Assembly: GCA_964399735.1 (NCBI GenBank) | Contig: CAYNSO010000080.1 | Coordinates: 1 to 17,654, forward strand | Reading direction: 5' to 3' | Length of the DNA stretch: 17,654 nucleotides | Source: Fontivivens sp964399735 | GTDB lineage: Bacteria; Zhuqueibacterota; Zhuqueibacteria; Residuimicrobiales; Krinioviventaceae | Part shown: piece by piece, positions 14,530-17,654 of the stretch | Numbering within the stretch: the first letter of the stretch is position 1 | Layout of the letters: each line of letters begins with the position of its first letter | Notes under the pieces: model-generated | What the model was told of the DNA's origin: nothing | Databases searched by the model: none | What the model saw: only the letters and a program-made list of their open reading frames with translations | Translations under genes and position numbers: made by a program

Positions 14530-15582
14530 ATGCGTTCTTGTCAAAAAATGACCACTGAAAGTATTAATAGAATTCTCATAATCCGCCTCAGTTCCATTGG
14601 CGATATTATTCTGGCGACCCCGGTTCCCAGGGTATTAAAAAATCACTTTCCGGCCGCGCAAATTGATTTTATTGTAAAAAAACAATTTGCGCCGTTACTG
14701 CACGGAAACCCGTATATTAATAATGTTCTTACCCTTGATACTCTTCAAGGCCGTCGGGAGCTTGACAGGTTAAAAAATCAGTTACGCACCCGCAAATATG
14801 ATTTGATCGTTGACATACATAAAAATTTCCGCAGCCATTTTTTAAAAGCCGGTCTGCCGGGAATTAAAGTTACCTTTAAAAAATATGCGTTCAAGCGGTT
14901 TTTGCTGGTCAAATTCGGCTGGAACCTGTTTCGCACTGTCATTCCCGTAACCCGGCGTTACCTCAACAGCCTGGCGGCTTTCGGCATAACCGACGACCGG
15001 TTGGGGCCGCAGGTCTTTATCGACCCGGCTACTCAACAGCGGATGGATCAGCTGTTACAAAATAAAGGCTTTGACACAACCCGTCCGGTTATCTGTATGG
15101 CGCCCGGCGCCGGATTTTTCACCAAAAGATGGCCGGTTGAATATTTTTCACAGCTGGCTGAACGCTGTAGAACAGAACTGAACGCTCAAATAGTGTTATT
15201 GGGCAATACCCAGGATCAACAGTTAACCCGGCAAATGAATGCACAACTGACCGACAACGCCGCGCTGGATCTGGCCGGCTCCCTGGAGATCATGGAAGCC
15301 GCCTGTGTAATAAACCGGGCTGACCTGGTTGTCTGCAATGATTCGGGATTAATGCACCTTGCCGCGGCGTTAAAAAAGAAAACCATAGCTGTTTTCGGCT
15401 CTACCACCCGTGAACTGGGCTTTTTCCCCGATAACCCCCAGGCAAGGGTAATGGAAAACAAGAATCTGCCCTGCCGGCCCTGCTCCCATATTGGCCGAAA
15501 AAAATGCCCGAAACAGCACTTTAAATGTATGCGCGATATTTTACCGGACGCCGTATTTCAGGCGATCCGGGAATTGTTGTAA
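14530..15582 (+). CDS. Glycosyltransferase family 9 (LPS heptosyltransferase-like)
   Basis: Predicted cytoplasmic, membrane-associated GT-B enzyme that adds a heptose or related sugar to the lipopolysaccharide core. It is 350 aa, usual for WaaF/WaaC-like proteins. The N-terminal domain shows RLSSIGDIILATPV (19-32) and the NPYI-containing stretch that follows. The C-terminal donor domain shows MAPGAGFFTKRWP (190-202) and NDSGLMHLAAA (270-280), with the conserved acidic residue D271. Four cysteines, C315, C318, C326 and C333, are spaced CRPC-x7-C-x6-C near the end, a pattern I associate with many heptosyltransferase II-like members. ATG 14530 is taken as the start; an in-frame ATG at 14548 is possible and the ribosome site (GCGGA at 14521-14525) is modest. 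Adjacent UXS suggests a pentose-containing glycan, but the true donor is not determined by sequence. Confidence 0.88.
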   Translation: MRSCQKMTTESINRILIIRLSSIGDIILATPVPRVLKNHFPAAQIDFIVKKQFAPLLHGNPYINNVLTLDTLQGRRELDRLKNQLRTRKYDLIVDIHKNFRSHFLKAGLPGIKVTFKKYAFKRFLLVKFGWNLFRTVIPVTRRYLNSLAAFGITDDRLGPQVFIDPATQQRMDQLLQNKGFDTTRPVICMAPGAGFFTKRWPVEYFSQLAERCRTELNAQIVLLGNTQDQQLTRQMNAQLTDNAALDLAGSLEIMEAACVINRADLVVCNDSGLMHLAAALKKKTIAVFGSTTRELGFFPDNPQARVMENKNLPCRPCSHIGRKKCPKQHFKCMRDILPDAVFQAIRELL

Positions 15583-15607
15583 AAATAAACGATTACAGGA
15601 AAAAATT

Positions 15608-15982
15608 TTGAAAAGTAAAAAATTAGCTGAACAAATTGCCCGGCTGATGCTCGAAAAAAAAGGCAGCGATATAATCCTGATGGATTTACAAGAGATAACT
15701 ACCATGACGGATTATTTTGTCATTTGCTCGGTGGACAGCGATGTGCAGGCCAAGGCGATTATGGATCATATTATCGATGAACTGGTTTACGAATCCATAC
15801 GCCCCTGGCACGTGGAAGGCATGCACTACCGCAACTGGATTCTGCTCGACTTTGTCGATGTGGTTGTGCATATCTTTCAGAAAGAAGCGCGGGAATTTTA
15901 TTCACTGGAACGGTTATGGGGAGACGCCGAAATTACTGCTATAAAGGATGATGATGAAACCACAGGATTATCTACGCACTAG
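15608..15982 (+). CDS. rsfS: Ribosomal silencing factor RsfS (Iojap/YbeB family)
   Basis: Binds ribosomal protein uL14 and blocks joining of the 30S and 50S subunits, lowering translation in starvation. From TTG 15608 it is 124 aa, typical of the family. AGGA at 15597-15600 sits seven bases upstream and the N-terminus MKSKKLAEQIARLMLEKK is usual. The longest frame would start at 15491 inside the GT9 gene and add 39 unrelated residues. Family signatures are present: DYFVICSVDSDVQAKAI near 35-51, WHVEG near 67-71, then WILLDFVDVVVHIF and REFYSLERLWGDAE, the last being the most diagnostic. It starts 25 bases after the GT9 stop and overlaps argS by 29 bases, so translational coupling with argS is likely. 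The common rsfS neighbours nadD and rlmH are not seen on the visible side. Confidence 0.95.
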   Translation: MKSKKLAEQIARLMLEKKGSDIILMDLQEITTMTDYFVICSVDSDVQAKAIMDHIIDELVYESIRPWHVEGMHYRNWILLDFVDVVVHIFQKEAREFYSLERLWGDAEITAIKDDDETTGLSTH

Positions 15983-17606
15983 TATCAAAACGGCCCTCAC
16001 TGCCTGCGGCTATGCCATCCCGGATGAAAAGCTGCTCAATCTGGAAAAACCCAGGCAAACCGGTTTTGGAGATATTTCCTCGCCGGTTGCTATGAACATG
16101 ACCCGGCTCGTCAAGCAGCCACCGCGCCAGATTGCCGAAAAAATTGTCGCAAATTTCCCGGTTGACCCTTTTTTTATAGAAAAAATCGACATCGCCGGCC
16201 CCGGCTTTATCAACTTTTACCTGGCCCCCTCCTGTCTACAGCAAACAGTATCCGATATTCTCCGGGAAGGCAGTAACTTTGGCAAAAGCGACTGGGGCGG
16301 CGGCGAACGCATTCAGTTTGAATTCGTCAGCGCCAACCCCACCGGGCCCCTGAACATTGTCAGCGCCCGCGCGGCGGCGGTAGGCGATGTGCTGGCTAAT
16401 CTTTATAATTGGACCGGCTTCAAGGCGGATCGGGAATTCTATATCAACGACGCCGGCCGCCAGGTGCGACTGCTGGGCGAATCTCTGAACGCCCGCTATA
16501 TGTCCGAACTTGGCATCGCCACCCCGTTGCCGGAAGACGGCTATCACGGCGAATATATCCGCGATCTGGCGCAGGAGATCATTTCCCGCGATGGCGAAAT
16601 ATACAAATCCCTGCCCACTGACGAACGCTGTGCCACCTTTAGCAAAATGGCGCTCGATTATATGGTCAATCGTCACCAGACCAGCCTGGTGAAATACCGG
16701 CTGCATTATGATCACTGGTTCCGCGAAACCTTGATTCGCGAGAATCAGGCGCACAAGAGCATCCTTGAATATATGCACAACAACAACCTTTCTTATGAAC
16801 AAGATGGCGCCGTCTGGTTTCGCTCGTCGCAGTATGGCGACGAAAAAGACCGTGTGCTCGTAACCAGCGAAGGCGAGCCCACCTATTTTCTGATCGATAT
16901 TGCCTATCACCAGAATAAATATAACCGCGGGTATGAAAAGATCATCGACTTGTGGGGGCCGGATCATCACGGTTATATCCCGCGTATGAGCGCCGCTTTG
17001 CAGGCGCTGGGCCATCCCAGGGAGAGCTTTGATGTGCTCATCATCCAGCAGGTGAACCTGCTGCGCGGCGGCGAGATTGTTAAAATGTCGAAACGGGCCG
17101 GACAGATCATCGAAATGGACGAACTCATCGAAGAAGTCGGCGTTGACGCCGCCCGCTATTTTTTCATCGACCGGCGCGTTACCCAGCCGCTCGATTTCGA
17201 CATCGACCTGGCCAAGAAACAAACTGACGAAAACCCGGTCTTTTACGTCCAGTATGCTCACGCGCGTATTTGTAATATTTTACGTTTCGCCCGCGAAAAC
17301 GGCGTGCAATTGCCGGAACAGGCTGATATGTCGCCGCTGCAAAACGAGCAGGAAATGGCGCTGATTATAAAGCTGCTGGATTTCCCTGAAGTGGTTAGCA
17401 AAGCCGCAGAGGGTTTGGAACCACACCGTATCACCGGTTATTTACACGAAACAGCCACAGTGTTTCACCGCTTTTACCATGAAAACCGCGTGGTTACCGA
17501 TGATGTGCCGCTAACCCAGGCCAGACTGATGCTGTGTCAGGCTACCAGACAGGTTCTGGCTAACGGTCTGTCGTTATTAAATATATCCGCCCCGGAAAAC
17601 ATGTAA
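15954..17606 (+). CDS. argS: Arginine--tRNA ligase (variant HIGH signature)
   Basis: Class I aminoacyl-tRNA synthetase that charges tRNA-Arg. Three ATGs lie in a row at 15948, 15951 and 15954. AAAGGA at 15943-15948 is best spaced for the third, giving 550 aa, normal for ArgRS. Residues 1 to about 115 are the N-terminal tRNA-recognition domain. The catalytic core begins FVSANPTGPLN. At the place of the usual HxGH signature the protein has N134-I135-V136-S137 followed by ARAAAVGD, so both histidines are missing. The second signature is present as KMSKR at 377-381. YHGEYI, DLWGPDHHGYIPR and VLITSEG-like segments are conserved. The C-terminal DALR anticodon domain ends LLNISAPENM, matching the normal ISAPERM-type end, so the gene is complete. 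I recall similar N-x-V-S ArgRS proteins in several phyla, so this is probably functional rather than a degraded copy. Confidence 0.95.
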   Translation: MKPQDYLRTSIKTALTACGYAIPDEKLLNLEKPRQTGFGDISSPVAMNMTRLVKQPPRQIAEKIVANFPVDPFFIEKIDIAGPGFINFYLAPSCLQQTVSDILREGSNFGKSDWGGGERIQFEFVSANPTGPLNIVSARAAAVGDVLANLYNWTGFKADREFYINDAGRQVRLLGESLNARYMSELGIATPLPEDGYHGEYIRDLAQEIISRDGEIYKSLPTDERCATFSKMALDYMVNRHQTSLVKYRLHYDHWFRETLIRENQAHKSILEYMHNNNLSYEQDGAVWFRSSQYGDEKDRVLVTSEGEPTYFLIDIAYHQNKYNRGYEKIIDLWGPDHHGYIPRMSAALQALGHPRESFDVLIIQQVNLLRGGEIVKMSKRAGQIIEMDELIEEVGVDAARYFFIDRRVTQPLDFDIDLAKKQTDENPVFYVQYAHARICNILRFARENGVQLPEQADMSPLQNEQEMALIIKLLDFPEVVSKAAEGLEPHRITGYLHETATVFHRFYHENRVVTDDVPLTQARLMLCQATRQVLANGLSLLNISAPENM

Positions 17607-17626
17607 GCATATCAAACATGCTTACA
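17602..17626. repeat. Perfect hairpin overlapping the argS stop codon
   Basis: TGTAAGCAT (17602-17610), loop ATCAAAC, then ATGCTTACA (17618-17626): nine perfect pairs with the TAA stop inside the left arm. No T-run follows within the next bases, so it is not a clear intrinsic terminator by itself. It may protect the 3' end or form one half of a composite with the next hairpin. Confidence 0.65.
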
Positions 17627-17634
17627 ACCGGTGT

Positions 17635-17654
17635 GCATTGCCTTTATGCAATGC
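17635..17654. terminator. Second hairpin after argS, possible terminator cut by the window end
   Basis: GCATTGC (17635-17641), loop CTTTAT, GCAATGC (17648-17654). The right arm ends exactly at the last base, so any T-tract that would make this a factor-independent terminator is out of view. Confidence 0.4.

Noticed and set aside
16236..17261. 341-codon open frame on the minus strand inside argS
   Set aside because: It lies wholly antisense to a clearly conserved argS. Its translation shows no recognisable domain, and long antisense frames are expected from the codon usage of such genes.

Overview
The window is densely packed bacterial DNA with every supportable gene on the + strand: 12 protein-coding genes, short spacers and no RNA genes, insertion sequences, integrases or CRISPR arrays that I can see. 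It looks like chromosomal backbone of a Gram-negative bacterium: a GT9 heptosyltransferase-like enzyme and a UDP-glucuronate decarboxylase suggest lipopolysaccharide or surface polysaccharide synthesis. The S55 peptidase/beta-propeller pair, the variant ArgRS signature and the NrnA-type DHH enzyme recall lineages around Calditrichota, Ignavibacteriota/KSB1 or Acidobacteriota. That placement is an impression from remembered sequence style, not a phylogenetic result.

Layout. (1) 1-1191 is the 3' part of an MFSD1-like MFS transporter cut by the window edge. (2) 1192-1447 is a spacer holding a 7 x 7-bp repeat and two perfect inverted repeats. (3) 1448-3158 is a compact three-gene cluster: a 6-pyruvoyltetrahydropterin synthase of the animal-like CX5HGH type, GTP cyclohydrolase I (folE) and a short-chain dehydrogenase. 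Together these match the three steps of a tetrahydrobiopterin-type pathway. A UPF0173 metallo-hydrolase follows at 3200-3889. (4) After a good sigma70-like promoter at 3906-3934 come two exported proteins: an S55 (SpoIVB-type) peptidase-like protein whose conserved blocks are in swapped order relative to SpoIVB, and a seven-repeat propeller protein. An NrnA-like DHH phosphoesterase follows. (5) 9301-12348 is a soluble, orphan multi-GAF/PAS histidine kinase. (6) 12468-15582 holds a long-chain polyprenyl diphosphate synthase, a UDP-glucuronate decarboxylase-like enzyme and a GT9 glycosyltransferase, giving lipid carrier, sugar-nucleotide and transfer functions for cell-envelope glycans. (7) 15608-17606 holds rsfS and argS, overlapping, with argS followed by two perfect hairpins at the window end.

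The points most worth attention are the pterin operon, the rearranged S55 peptidase with its secreted propeller partner, and an ArgRS in which both histidines of the HIGH signature are replaced. Several genes appear to use GTG or TTG starts (folE, the S55 gene, the prenyl synthase, rsfS). For these I preferred the start supported by a Shine-Dalgarno sequence and family length over the longest frame.
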